Of a DNA stretch of 64,000 bases, positions 19,995-27,794 are shown one piece after another. This DNA is from JAAXKN01 sp036261625. Its GTDB lineage: Bacteria > Bacteroidota > Ignavibacteria > Ignavibacteriales > SURF-24. The stretch covers positions 124,001-188,000 of the forward strand of contig DATAKL010000058.1 of the NCBI GenBank assembly GCA_036261625.1. Reading direction: 5' to 3'. The notes below the pieces were generated by a model. It worked only from the letters and a program-made list of their open reading frames with translations. It ran no database searches and was not told where the DNA came from. Position numbers and translations under genes: made by a program. How positions within the stretch are numbered: position 1 is the stretch's first letter; the number at the start of each line of letters is the position of its first letter.

Positions 19995-22298
19995 ATGAAG
20001 GGTTATAAACTGGTAAAAGTGATAATTCAGGGACTTAAAACCACTGAGGAAGAAGTAAGGCACTTTTTCTTAACCGTATCTTCAAAGAACAGATCCTACA
20101 CGGTTCAGAGAGAGATCCCGGTAAGGAAGGAGGGGCTGGCCTATGTCCAGGATTCAAAGGTTACACTTGAGCTTATTTACGGGGACACATTTATTTTTGA
20201 GGTTCAGACAGTAACCCAAAGAGGGCAGAAGAGCCCCTTTTCATCATTTGAGAAGAAAATTGACTATTCGGTACCGGCACCTCAGAATCTTCAGTTTTCA
20301 GGCGTAAATAACAAGGTACGGGCTATTGTAAATGAGGATTCTTCTGATACGGTTTTCTATGAATGGATTGTAAAGCCGAGGGACTATCCGGGCGTAATTA
20401 AGGTTGTTTCTTCCACCAACAACACTGTTACTGTTACGGGACTTGCAATTTCTTTAAATGTTTTGGCAGGAAGAAAGATTTATATAAAGGGTTCTTCTAC
20501 CTATTACACCATAGTATCCAACACTGCAACTTCAGGAGCCAATACTTCTATAACAATCTCATCCAATTGGTCTGTCAATCCAATGACAAGTCAGACTATG
20601 GTGATTGCAACAGAAGTTGATTTTTCCAAGGATGTTCCAACTCATAGAACATCAAATAGTGATCCTCTTCTGGTCACTTCATCTTCAGATGAAAGTATTT
20701 ATTATTGGGTTCGCCGTGTTAGTTCCTATGGCGGAGTCAGTCCTTGGTATCCTTCCAGTCATATAGGAAGTGATACAGTAAATAACTCCCAAGGATGGGT
20801 TAAGCCAACTGCCGCAGACCTTATAAATCCTATGGGAAATTACAGCGCTTCGGCAACATATAAATATGAAACTGGAATTCAAAGAGATGTCGTAAAGTAT
20901 AACGGTCTTTATTATTATGTTCTAAATCCCGGCAGTGTCACGGGTCAGGCTCCTTCCGGAACGAAGTCAGACAATGCCTATTGGGGATATTTTGAATCCT
21001 TCAGGGCAATTGCTACCCAGCTTTTACTTGTTGAAGATGGTTCTATTATATCTTCACTTACAATGGGAGATGCAAGTCATGATGGCATTATACAATCCTA
21101 TGGATGGGATGGCTCCAAGAAAGGTTACAAACTTAAAGGCGGTGCAAATCCGGAATTTTCTTCTATCGGTGCTATTATAACCGGCGGCAGAGTACAGACT
21201 CATTTTTCTACAGAGATTCCATATTTCGGAGCTACCATTTATACAACCCCCACGTCTATTCAGGTAAATTCAAACTCCGGATTTTCAGCAACCGGCGGCA
21301 GAGGTCTTGCCGAGACAGATACCGGGTTTCGCACGTTCTACTATACGGGCATTTCCAGCACCAACGTTATCACTGGCGTTTCTACAACCGGCTCCAACAT
21401 TGTTATGAAAATGGGCGATCTTATAATGCCTGTTCCTGTCTACGCCACAGTAAAAACAGCAGATACGCTTCCTGCATATAATGAGCAGGCCCCGTTCGTA
21501 ATTTATGTGAACGAAGATCTTACGGGTGCTAATTTTGCAAGCTGGTTTAATAATTCTGGCGGTGTGGCCTATTTATTATTAAATAACAAGTTTATTCCGT
21601 TCAGATATACGGCTTTTATAAAATCGGGATCCGATTTTTATTTCTCTGATGTCACCTCTCTCGAGAATACAGTCTATTCTTTTGGCGTAGGCGCTCTAGT
21701 TTTTCCCTTTGCTTCAGTTTCAGTTTTAACAAATCAGGGCGTTAAAAACCTTGGTGGAATTATAAAAGGCGCTGATATAATAGGACCAACGATCAGAACG
21801 GCTGAGTCGGGGAAAAGAATTGAAATTTCATCTTTCGACCAGACTATAAATTTCTATCATTCCGATGATAGGTATTCTATAGCTCTTGATGCAGACTTCA
21901 CAAATGTTATCGATCCTGCTATTTTTACTATGGGAAGACTACATGCCAATAACGGCCTGTCTACCGCCTATGATGTGGATGCAAACTCAGTTATAATATT
22001 AAGAGGCGGTTCTATAGGATTTGATTGCAAGAAAGCTATAGATATTGATTCAGGTTTGGATTTTGCCAATCAGACAGTCGGCATAACAATATGCGGCGAT
22101 ACAAATATCTATCGTTCAGCCGCAAATACCCTGAAGACGGATGACAATGTGATTATTGTAGGCACGTTGACTGTTGGAGGTAAATCCGTTCTTGTTGCTA
22201 ATGCAGTAAATAGCTCTGTACAATTCAGAGATATTACTGATACCGTTTTTGAAATGTCAGTTACAGATGGACAGATAACGGCTTTAGGTGCAATGTAA
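19995..22298 (+). CDS. Tail fibre / receptor-binding protein
   Basis: 767 aa, ATG 19995 preceded by AAGGTGA. The N-terminus (1-250) has FN3-like modules with a Tyr-Tyr-Trp-Val-Arg-Arg strand. Residues 280-310 form an aromatic short repeat like carbohydrate-binding fibre tips. The last 100 residues contain an Asp-Thr-Asn-Ile-Tyr-Arg-Ser-Ala-Ala-Asn element followed by Val-Gly-Thr-Leu-Thr-Val-Gly-Gly, typical of trimeric distal fibre shafts. It probably ends the adsorption apparatus. Confidence 0.65.
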   Translation: MKGYKLVKVIIQGLKTTEEEVRHFFLTVSSKNRSYTVQREIPVRKEGLAYVQDSKVTLELIYGDTFIFEVQTVTQRGQKSPFSSFEKKIDYSVPAPQNLQFSGVNNKVRAIVNEDSSDTVFYEWIVKPRDYPGVIKVVSSTNNTVTVTGLAISLNVLAGRKIYIKGSSTYYTIVSNTATSGANTSITISSNWSVNPMTSQTMVIATEVDFSKDVPTHRTSNSDPLLVTSSSDESIYYWVRRVSSYGGVSPWYPSSHIGSDTVNNSQGWVKPTAADLINPMGNYSASATYKYETGIQRDVVKYNGLYYYVLNPGSVTGQAPSGTKSDNAYWGYFESFRAIATQLLLVEDGSIISSLTMGDASHDGIIQSYGWDGSKKGYKLKGGANPEFSSIGAIITGGRVQTHFSTEIPYFGATIYTTPTSIQVNSNSGFSATGGRGLAETDTGFRTFYYTGISSTNVITGVSTTGSNIVMKMGDLIMPVPVYATVKTADTLPAYNEQAPFVIYVNEDLTGANFASWFNNSGGVAYLLLNNKFIPFRYTAFIKSGSDFYFSDVTSLENTVYSFGVGALVFPFASVSVLTNQGVKNLGGIIKGADIIGPTIRTAESGKRIEISSFDQTINFYHSDDRYSIALDADFTNVIDPAIFTMGRLHANNGLSTAYDVDANSVIILRGGSIGFDCKKAIDIDSGLDFANQTVGITICGDTNIYRSAANTLKTDDNVIIVGTLTVGGKSVLVANAVNSSVQFRDITDTVFEMSVTDGQITALGAM

Positions 22299-22316
22299 AA
22301 TATATAAAGGAATACT

Positions 22317-22688
22317 ATGAAAATTAAAGTTGAAAATCTTACAAAAATTTATTCAAGCCTCTTGAAGTTATTCAATCAGGACATTGATGTTACGCTGGCG
22401 TTTCAGTACATGGATTCTGTAAAAGTTATAAAGGAAAAATTCAATACATTTACTCAGCTACAGAAAAGAATTGCCGGAAAATACGGGAAACCCTACAAGG
22501 AGGATGGCCGGGTAATGTATTCTACAACGCCAGAGAATAAACTTCTTTATGAGGCAGAGATCGAGCCTCTTCTTCAGGAAGAGTTTGAAGTAAACTGGAA
22601 TCCGATACCGTTATCCAAACTTGATGGAATTTTAATAGGCATGGAAGATGCCATAAATTTAAAGGACTTCATAGACAAGACAAAATAG
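22317..22688 (+). CDS. Small helical protein after the fibres (DUF1617-like?)
   Basis: 123 aa with AAAGGAA before the ATG; stop is TAG. The N-terminal pattern (Lys-Ile-Lys-Val-Glu-Asn-Leu, then helical Lys/Leu-rich segments) resembles DUF1617-type proteins that follow fibre genes in many phages. The whole is predicted helical without membrane spans or catalytic motifs. It is the last gene of the left block; a repeat element and a terminator follow. Confidence 0.55.
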   Translation: MKIKVENLTKIYSSLLKLFNQDIDVTLAFQYMDSVKVIKEKFNTFTQLQKRIAGKYGKPYKEDGRVMYSTTPENKLLYEAEIEPLLQEEFEVNWNPIPLSKLDGILIGMEDAINLKDFIDKTK

Positions 22689-22690
22689 CA

Positions 22691-22813
22691 TTGTAACATA
22701 TTTCAGGCGGCTTTGACGGGACTTGGGCGGAGGTAGGACTTAGCCCGGCTCGGGAACCGCCAAATATGTTACAACCGTATGTTACAGCAATTTGTAACAT
22801 AAAACGTAACATA
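22691..22813. repeat. Hairpin element with five copies of a TGTAACATA motif
   Basis: A 13-bp perfect inverted repeat (TTGTAACATATTT at 22691-22703 with its complement at 22762-22774) continues inward, after a 2-base bulge, as GGCGG/CCGCC and encloses a GC-rich 46-base loop. A second 9-bp inverted repeat lies at 22778-22786/22793-22801 with a 6-base loop, and another GTAACATA at 22806-22813. TGTAACATA or its complement therefore occurs five times in 123 bases. It could be a structured RNA, a protein-binding cluster or a MITE-like element. I see no coding potential. Confidence 0.7.
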
Positions 22814-22824
22814 GAAGGAGAATA

Positions 22825-22861
22825 GAAAAAGCCTCAAAACGGATTGTTTTGAGGCTTTTTC
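22825..22861. terminator. Bidirectional intrinsic terminator
   Basis: A 16-bp perfect stem (22825-22840 with 22846-22861) around a 5-base loop. The stem begins with an A-tract and ends with a T-tract, so it would stop transcription from both sides: the left tail operon on the + strand and the tRNA-Val transcript on the - strand. Confidence 0.85.
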
Positions 22862-22864
22862 TTG

Positions 22865-22939
22865 TGGGAGCTAATGGATTCGAACCAATGACCCCCTGCT
22901 TGTAAGGCAGGTGCTCTGAACCAGCTGAGCTAAGCTCCC
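22865..22939 (-). tRNA. tRNA-Val, anticodon TAC
   Basis: Reading the - strand, a full cloverleaf is present: acceptor GGGAGCT paired with AGCTCCC, D-stem GCTC/GAGC, anticodon stem CCTGC/GCAGG with loop CTTACAA (anticodon TAC), T-loop TTCGAAT and discriminator A. CCA is not encoded. The T-stem ATTGG/CCATT has one T:T mismatch (positions 50:64), which is slightly unusual. The 3' end faces the left phage block. It may be a host gene flanking prophages, or phage-borne if the window is one phage genome. Confidence 0.92.
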
Positions 22940-23017
22940 GTAAAAGGTCTTTCAAAAAGTGAGACTTAAATATAAGTCTATAATTGTCAAAAAGCAAATA
23001 CTTTTTTTTCTTTTTAG

Positions 23018-23058
23018 AGCGAGCGACGGGGATCGAACCCGCGACATTCAGCTTGGGA
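23018..23058 (-). other. Candidate attachment-site core: 3' half of a tRNA-Gly(CCC)
   Basis: On the - strand these 41 bases read as the 3' part of a tRNA-Gly: anticodon loop from T33 with anticodon CCC, 3' anticodon strand GCTGA, variable loop, T-stem GCGGG/CCCGT with loop TTCGATC, acceptor CGCTCGC and discriminator T. The 5' half is missing: beyond 23058 the bases do not pair with the anticodon stem or form a D-arm. Integrases of the adjacent type recombine in the 3' halves of tRNA genes, and the integrase gene begins 130 bases away, so this is most likely attL (or attP in a free phage). Confidence 0.82.
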
Positions 23059-23148
23059 CACTTGCGACCCTCTAAAAACAAACAAAAACGCAAGAAATTC
23101 GATATAATGTGCCAGAAATTGCGCCATAGGAATACTTTAAAACCCGCA

Positions 23149-23178
23149 AAAACACCCTTAAAACACCCCTGAAAACAC
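23149..23178. repeat. AAAACACCC direct repeats, probable integrase arm-type sites
   Basis: AAAACACCC at 23149-23157 and 23160-23168, and AAAACAC at 23172-23178, spaced 11-12 bases apart between the tRNA-Gly fragment and the integrase gene. Short direct repeats of this kind at this position are typical arm-binding sites for the integrase N-terminal domain. Assignment rests on position and repetition. Confidence 0.5.
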
Positions 23179-23191
23179 TAAAATAATATTT

Positions 23192-24256
23192 TTATTTTTC
23201 TTCTTTTTCTTCTGCCAGGGGCTCTAAAATTGTAACTTTCTTATTTATTTCATCGCGCATCTTATCCTTGTCATTCCGGATATAATATTTCTGCGTGGTT
23301 TTAAGGTCATTGTGCCCGGCGTATTCCTGCACCCAGTTTATCGGCACCCCATTATTTGCCATCTTGGAAAGGCAGTACTTTCTTAAGTCGTGCGGCACAA
23401 TGTCATCCCTGAGTCTCTTCATACGCTTCATGCGTTCCCAGAAGCGGTGCAAAGAGTCGTAGCTAAGAGGGAAGACAGGCTCGTTTGCGTCCTCACTGCC
23501 GGGGAGCTTATCTAATAATGTACGCATTTCCGGCAGAATAACAATACAGTCGTATTTCCCGCCCTTACGCTTAACCCTGATTACGTTATCCTCGATATCG
23601 CTGTACTTAAGCTTTAGGGCCTCATGGCTCCTGAATGCGCTTATAATCATAAATTCAATGAGCAGGTTAAACTTTGTGTCCATGGCATAGCGCCGGATCT
23701 TCCCGAGCTCGGCCTCGGTAATGATCCTGAATTCCTTGCCGGTTTCCACAATGCGCTTCATCGGGTTTTCGGGGAGGTACTTTTCCTCCTTCAGCCAGCG
23801 GAAGAATGCATAAACGCACTTTGTATATACCGCCTTTGTATTCTGGCTTAATTTCCTTCCCCTGTACACTGCAGCTGAGAGGTACTGGGCAAAAGTATCA
23901 TAGTCACTTTTGGAGAACTCATAGACCAGCTTATCCCCGCAGGCCGCATCCAGATACTTAAAAGCATTGCTGTAATTATCCAGTGTCAGCTCGCTGAAAG
24001 GTTTTCCTACATTTATTTTGTCCTGGACGTATTTCTGGAATGCCTGACTTCGGGTTAAGAGCTTGGAGTCCGGGATCTCGATTGTTCCGCTTTTCTTTTC
24101 TTCCTTCAGGCTGTCCTCAAATTGCTTCACGAAGTCATCAGCATCCCGGGCGTTTTTCGACTTCGTGCAGATCGGCTTTCCCTTCTTCTTGGTTTTAGGG
24201 TCGTACCACCCGATCCAGTAGAAGGGGGAGCCTTTTCTTTTGTATTTAAATGCCAT
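23192..24256 (-). CDS. int: Tyrosine-family site-specific integrase
   Basis: 354 aa. N-terminal residues 1-30 form a small basic beta-rich arm-binding domain, residues 65-165 are a SAM-like core-binding domain, and 175-340 the catalytic domain. Catalytic residues are visible: Arg209 (Ala-Phe-Arg-Ser), Lys231 in the beta-hairpin, His289 and Arg292 (HDLR), His315 (AGH) and the Tyr nucleophile at 324/325. It integrates and excises the phage at the tRNA-Gly site next to its 3' end. It is the last gene of the - strand lysogeny block. Confidence 0.95.
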   Translation of the reverse strand: MAFKYKRKGSPFYWIGWYDPKTKKKGKPICTKSKNARDADDFVKQFEDSLKEEKKSGTIEIPDSKLLTRSQAFQKYVQDKINVGKPFSELTLDNYSNAFKYLDAACGDKLVYEFSKSDYDTFAQYLSAAVYRGRKLSQNTKAVYTKCVYAFFRWLKEEKYLPENPMKRIVETGKEFRIITEAELGKIRRYAMDTKFNLLIEFMIISAFRSHEALKLKYSDIEDNVIRVKRKGGKYDCIVILPEMRTLLDKLPGSEDANEPVFPLSYDSLHRFWERMKRMKRLRDDIVPHDLRKYCLSKMANNGVPINWVQEYAGHNDLKTTQKYYIRNDKDKMRDEINKKVTILEPLAEEKEEK

Positions 24257-24269
24257 TATATTCTTTTAT

Positions 24270-25025
24270 TTATGCACCCAGTAATTTGGGTAGATAATCC
24301 AGCGCTTTCAGGTCCCGCTGTTTGAAATAGTGCTGAGCGTTATCCATTATCCAGTGATCATCAACAAATTTTATAAATATAGGCAGAAGATCATTCTTAT
24401 ATTGCCTCGCCTCTACTTCTAAGCCATTCGGGAACTTATGTGAATATGGTTTGTAGTCATTTGCAAATTCAGGATGATGAATTCTTAGGTATTGAGCAAA
24501 CATTTTACCTACGCTAACATCGGGCCTGATTTCCTTGCCATCAAATGCCTTATTCGGAATCTGATATCCAACCTGTTCAAATCTTCCATAAAGTCGTATA
24601 TATAATTCACTAATCACTGAAAAATATCCTTTATCTGTGCGATCCCAGTTATCATTAAATCTTACTACGAAGTTTGGAGTTTCAAGTCTGTTAATACCAT
24701 AAGAACCTTTCTTTCTAATTGACGGTATAACCTCTTTTGTAACCCATTTTCTAAAACTCTTAGCAGAGTCCTTTTTGCTTCTGAAAACCAGAGCATACAA
24801 TCCACTTTCTGAAATAAGATTGACTTTTCGCATTTGACCTGCTATCGGCACATCCGATAGCAGCTTTTCATCATCATCCAACCTGCTAATTGCATCAGGA
24901 GCGTTCTTTATATCTAACAACCTACAAACTTCAGATCCTACGAACCATGCTTCCCCATTAATTTCGATGGCTGTTAGATTGTCCATTTGTTCTTCTTCCT
25001 CGTACTTGAAAATTTGCAACTGCAT
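24270..25025 (-). CDS. BRO-N domain antirepressor-like protein with P63C-like C-terminus
   Basis: 251 aa, start behind AGAGGTAAG. Residues 18-115 match the BRO-N domain: Glu-Ala-Trp-Phe-Val-Gly-Ser-Glu-Val-Cys, Leu-Leu-Asp-Ile-Lys-Asn, Asp-Asp-Asp-Glu-Lys, Ser-Glu-Ser-Gly-Leu-Tyr-Ala-Leu-Val-Phe-Arg-Ser and Phe-Arg-Lys-Trp-Val-Thr-Lys-Glu-Val-Ile-Pro-Ser-Ile-Arg-Lys. The C-terminal half resembles the P63C domain that often accompanies BRO-N or KilA domains. Such proteins bind DNA and act as antirepressors. Here it is co-oriented with the repressor and integrase. Confidence 0.85.
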   Translation of the reverse strand: MQLQIFKYEEEEQMDNLTAIEINGEAWFVGSEVCRLLDIKNAPDAISRLDDDEKLLSDVPIAGQMRKVNLISESGLYALVFRSKKDSAKSFRKWVTKEVIPSIRKKGSYGINRLETPNFVVRFNDNWDRTDKGYFSVISELYIRLYGRFEQVGYQIPNKAFDGKEIRPDVSVGKMFAQYLRIHHPEFANDYKPYSHKFPNGLEVEARQYKNDLLPIFIKFVDDHWIMDNAQHYFKQRDLKALDYLPKLLGA

Positions 25026-25036
25026 AAAACTTACCT

Positions 25037-25228
25037 CTATTGTTTATTTTTATCCAAAATTATGATTTCAATTTTCCGCTGTCTATCACCCGGATCAGCC
25101 GGCCGCCTGGTCTGTACGCTTACGATTCTTTTTTCGTTGTGAGCATCCACTATTTCTTTTACCAGGTCTATTATGTCGTCCGGGATCTCGAAGGGTGCCG
25201 GCTTTTCGTACCGCAGGTCATTTTGCAT
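25037..25228 (-). CDS. Small phage protein, unknown
   Basis: 63 aa. The ATG whose complement is at 25226-25228 has a strong GGAGG site; upstream in-frame codons belong to the overlapping gene's region and are not needed. Acidic N-terminus with an Ile-Pro-Asp-Asp-Ile-Ile-Asp-Leu helix, then a basic strand ending in Lys. No family recognised. Part of the - strand block, separated from the neighbours by about 10 bases or less. Confidence 0.6.
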   Translation of the reverse strand: MQNDLRYEKPAPFEIPDDIIDLVKEIVDAHNEKRIVSVQTRRPADPGDRQRKIEIIILDKNKQ

Positions 25229-25229
25229 G

Positions 25230-25454
25230 TCAGTTCCTCCCGGGGTTAAACAGGCCCCTGAGTGCGGCCATCTCGGCAATGTAGCTATCGCCAAGCCTTT
25301 CATACCAGCTGAGGCAGGACCGGCTCTTCTCCTGGGAAAGCCCCTGTTTCCTGTAAGATTCTCTCGCTCGCTCGAGCTGATCATAGACCTCCACCACCTT
25401 CGCGGCCAGAAGTCCTAACTTTTCCTGCCTTTCTTCTACAGTATTTATTTCCAT
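25230..25454 (-). CDS. Small helical protein, paralogue of the adjacent gene
   Basis: 74 aa, largely helical and charged. The C-terminus (YIAEMAALRGLFNPGRN) matches the end of the adjacent 83-aa protein, position by position, as Tyr-Ile-x-Glu-Met-x-x-Leu-x-Gly-Leu-Phe-x-Pro-Gly-x-Asn. The start touches the stop of the upstream paralogue. Unknown function. Confidence 0.65.
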   Translation of the reverse strand: MEINTVEERQEKLGLLAAKVVEVYDQLERARESYRKQGLSQEKSRSCLSWYERLGDSYIAEMAALRGLFNPGRN

Positions 25455-25705
25455 CAGTTTTTACCTGGTTTGAATAATCCTTTTAACTTTACCATCTCAA
25501 TTATATAAAAGTCCTCGAGGAGGTCCTGCTTCAGCTGCTCCTTCAACGTCACTTCATCAAGAGGCTCCGTGCTCTTCCGGAACATATCCGCTTTTTGCCA
25601 GGCCGTCTGGGCGTCTCTGAGCCCCATAATAAGCACCCGGAGCTTTGCCTGTAGCGCCTCGCGGCCTTTGTAGTCTCCGAAACTGTCTTCCTGTAATTTT
25701 GGCAT
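25454..25705 (-). CDS. Small helical protein, paralogue of the adjacent gene
   Basis: 83 aa, helical, with the same 17-residue C-terminal signature as the 74-aa product at 25230-25454 (Tyr-Ile-x-Glu-Met-x-x-Leu-x-Gly-Leu-Phe-x-Pro-Gly-x-Asn). The stop codon overlaps the start of that gene. The arrangement suggests a tandem duplication or two subunits sharing an interaction tail. No known domain recognised. Confidence 0.65.
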   Translation of the reverse strand: MPKLQEDSFGDYKGREALQAKLRVLIMGLRDAQTAWQKADMFRKSTEPLDEVTLKEQLKQDLLEDFYIIEMVKLKGLFKPGKN

Positions 25706-25724
25706 TACATGAACTCATAATTGG

Positions 25725-26102
25725 TTAAAAATGCCATATGGTTTTACATTTATTGCAGTATGCTTCTGTTAACTTTTCTTTCCTCGACAAACCAGTAGCC
25801 AGGATTGAAACTCCGCCCGTAAGAATTGCACCAGTAGCTTTAGCTCCACTGATCCCTTTCTTGGCTTTGATTAACTTAGTATATACATCCCCTTTTGTCT
25901 GGCACTGTGGACAAATAATTTCTGGATTAGGCGTGCCGGCATCTTTTAGTTTACTTTCACTTTTCATGGCCTTAAATCTATTATCGATATCTGCCTTGTA
26001 TGCCTTCAACTCTTCGGGCGTCATCTTCGAACGTTTTCTGGATTCTTTTATAATTAAAAAAAACAACAAAATAACAATTGTTAGAAGAATGGCGGTAATC
26101 AT
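25725..26102 (-). CDS. Membrane-anchored zinc-ribbon protein
   Basis: 125 aa. One N-terminal membrane span (residues 2-18, almost all Ile/Leu/Val/Phe) is followed by a basic helical stretch, then Cys-Pro-x-Cys (64-67) and Cys-Asn-x-Cys (116-119), which together would bind one zinc. A Gly/Ala-rich hydrophobic segment (about 84-103) between the Cys pairs may touch the membrane. Its place among lysogeny genes suggests a prophage-expressed host-interaction gene such as exclusion, but this is a guess. Confidence 0.6.
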   Translation of the reverse strand: MITAILLTIVILLFFLIIKESRKRSKMTPEELKAYKADIDNRFKAMKSESKLKDAGTPNPEIICPQCQTKGDVYTKLIKAKKGISGAKATGAILTGGVSILATGLSRKEKLTEAYCNKCKTIWHF

Positions 26103-26151
26103 AAATCCTCCAGATTGGTTTTATTAAGCAATAACTATAAACTATATGAAA

Positions 26152-26709
26152 TTAAACTTTTAGTGACTTAATTTTATCTAACCCCTTTTGAATGGCGGCT
26201 TTTATTTGGCCAATTTTATCAATATCGAGGAAGCAGGTAGTTCTGTAAATATCTCCCGAAGTTGCCGCGAAAGACAAATTATCATCCTCGTTAAACAGGA
26301 TAAATTCAAAATCATCTTTTGTTGAGAATTTGAATTCCGAATATTCTTTTTTAATAGAGTGCCATTTCCTGACTGTATTCTCAAAATATTCGCATGCTTT
26401 TAGAAAGCTTTCTGCCTCGTCATAATCCAATAAAGATGTTTTATCTTTTTGGCCCTCCTTAATTTCTATCCTCATCCCCATTTTCCCTGTTTTTTCGTTC
26501 CCTGGCTCATATACATTAACTACTGAGATTTCCATTATCCCATATCTGCCCGATATTTCGTCCATTTTATAAAAGTCTTTTACAAACAAAACGCCTCGTT
26601 TGCTACTGAATTTTTCCAACTCGGTTTTGGGAAGGGTAGAGCTATTTGATTCTTGGGCATTTAGGCAGCTTGTTAACAGGATTACGATAAAAATAATAAA
26701 AGATTTCAT
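26152..26709 (-). CDS. Prophage-encoded probable lipoprotein (moron-like)
   Basis: 185 aa from the ATG whose complement ends at 26709; it has AAGGAG at proper spacing, so this start is preferred over the longer frame. Residues 1-19 form a signal peptide with lipobox Leu-Thr-Ser-Cys, predicting attachment to the membrane by Cys15. The mature part is acidic/basic mixed alpha-beta with no motif I know. Being on the repressor strand it could be expressed in the lysogen and alter the cell surface. Confidence 0.65.
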   Translation of the reverse strand: MKSFIIFIVILLTSCLNAQESNSSTLPKTELEKFSSKRGVLFVKDFYKMDEISGRYGIMEISVVNVYEPGNEKTGKMGMRIEIKEGQKDKTSLLDYDEAESFLKACEYFENTVRKWHSIKKEYSEFKFSTKDDFEFILFNEDDNLSFAATSGDIYRTTCFLDIDKIGQIKAAIQKGLDKIKSLKV

Positions 26710-26821
26710 AACGGCTCCTTTTGAACATTTATTGAGAAATAGACATAAAATTCCTGTTAACAGGATCGCAACATCCCGTAATTTGGACTTCATAAATAAG
26801 AAGCTTTAGTCTTCTATGCAT

Positions 26822-27013
26822 TTATGCGCTAATATACCTTTCGTTTTCTTCCAGCCACTCCATAAGCCAGTCTTTCAGAAACGTGACCTTATTAAGAGCT
26901 TCCGGCTGATTTGCCGAGTAACCTGTATATAGCTTTGCAATTTTCTTTGTTTTTGGATTAACAACTAACAGATAAATGCGCTTATCGCAAGGGGAAATAA
27001 ATACCGATGTCAT
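26822..27013 (-). CDS. Small phage protein, unknown
   Basis: 63 aa. The N-terminal half is a beta-hairpin-like stretch with Val-Asn-Pro-Lys-Thr-Lys-Lys, the C-terminal half a Trp-rich amphipathic helix. No recognised family. The 97 bases between it and the repressor gene are AT-rich with no clear element. Confidence 0.5.
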   Translation of the reverse strand: MTSVFISPCDKRIYLLVVNPKTKKIAKLYTGYSANQPEALNKVTFLKDWLMEWLEENERYISA

Positions 27014-27110
27014 ATGTCACTTTAAAAATTAATCAAAAATGTTCTGTATATATTAATATGGTGACGAACGTCGTTTTCGGAAAATTATTTTAATTTTTTT
27101 ACTTTTTTTC

Positions 27111-27794
27111 TCAGCCCTGGTATCTTAAGCTGTTCCGGCCTTTTACCAGCCATACAACCGGGAGAACTGATTTGATTTTATTGGTCGGGACGAAGGCAGG
27201 AGGATATTTTTTGTTATCAGATACGAGCGTAATAAGGTCGATATCCTTATTGAAAAACACTCTTTTTAATACGTAATCGTGGTCATTATAGGCAACAAGG
27301 CATACGTCCCCGTCGCTCGCCTTTGATGTCAGGCTAACCACTACAATGTCTCTATTGTTTATCGTGGGCTCCATGGAGTCCCCATCTACTGTTATCCCGT
27401 GGAGATCTGAATATCCACCTCTGGGAATTTGTATCTTTTCTATAACATCCTCACTGAAAATAGGGCCCTCATTACCGGCATGAACAAAACCGTACACATT
27501 TACGGTCGCCATGCCTTCAATAAAAGGGAAAGGTGTAGTTGAGGGTTTATTATCGGCAGCTTCTTCTACTTTTTTATAGGTAATATTCTCTGGGTCTGAA
27601 TCATCAATCTTTATTTTTAAGGCATTCTCTATATCTTTTATGACTTTCTGGGTAGGTTGAGACTTTCCCTTGCGCATATTTGATAAAGTTGCGCTATTAA
27701 TCCCGTATTTATTCTGCAATTCATATGTAGAGACACGGAATTCTTTTAATAAAGTTTCAATTAGTTCAGGCCATCTCATAGTATCTGTAAACAT
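27111..27794 (-). CDS. LexA-like CI-type repressor (HTH + S24 peptidase)
   Basis: 227 aa. Residues 10-62 form a helix-turn-helix (Tyr-Glu-Leu-Gln-Asn-Lys-Tyr-Gly-Ile-Asn-Ser-Ala-Thr-Leu-Ser-Asn-Met). Residues 95-225 are the S24 self-cleavage domain: cleavage pair Ala106-Gly107, nucleophile Ser140 in Gly-Asp-Ser-Met-Glu-Pro, and Lys177. Ser to Lys spacing is 37 residues, as in LexA. It should keep the prophage silent and be cleaved with RecA after DNA damage. The start region overlaps the operator cluster, so autoregulation is likely. Confidence 0.92.
   Translation of the reverse strand: MFTDTMRWPELIETLLKEFRVSTYELQNKYGINSATLSNMRKGKSQPTQKVIKDIENALKIKIDDSDPENITYKKVEEAADNKPSTTPFPFIEGMATVNVYGFVHAGNEGPIFSEDVIEKIQIPRGGYSDLHGITVDGDSMEPTINNRDIVVVSLTSKASDGDVCLVAYNDHDYVLKRVFFNKDIDLITLVSDNKKYPPAFVPTNKIKSVLPVVWLVKGRNSLRYQG

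Noticed and set aside
22782..23172. Short frames across the tRNA-Val and tRNA-Gly fragment on both strands
   Set aside because: They run through tRNA sequence and have no ribosome site.
25037..25705. Toxin-antitoxin system made of the small - strand genes
   Set aside because: No toxin fold or antitoxin DNA-binding motif; two are paralogues of each other.
27014..27110. Possible promoter or terminator in the AT-rich gap next to the repressor
   Set aside because: T-rich runs present but no convincing stem or -35/-10 pair.
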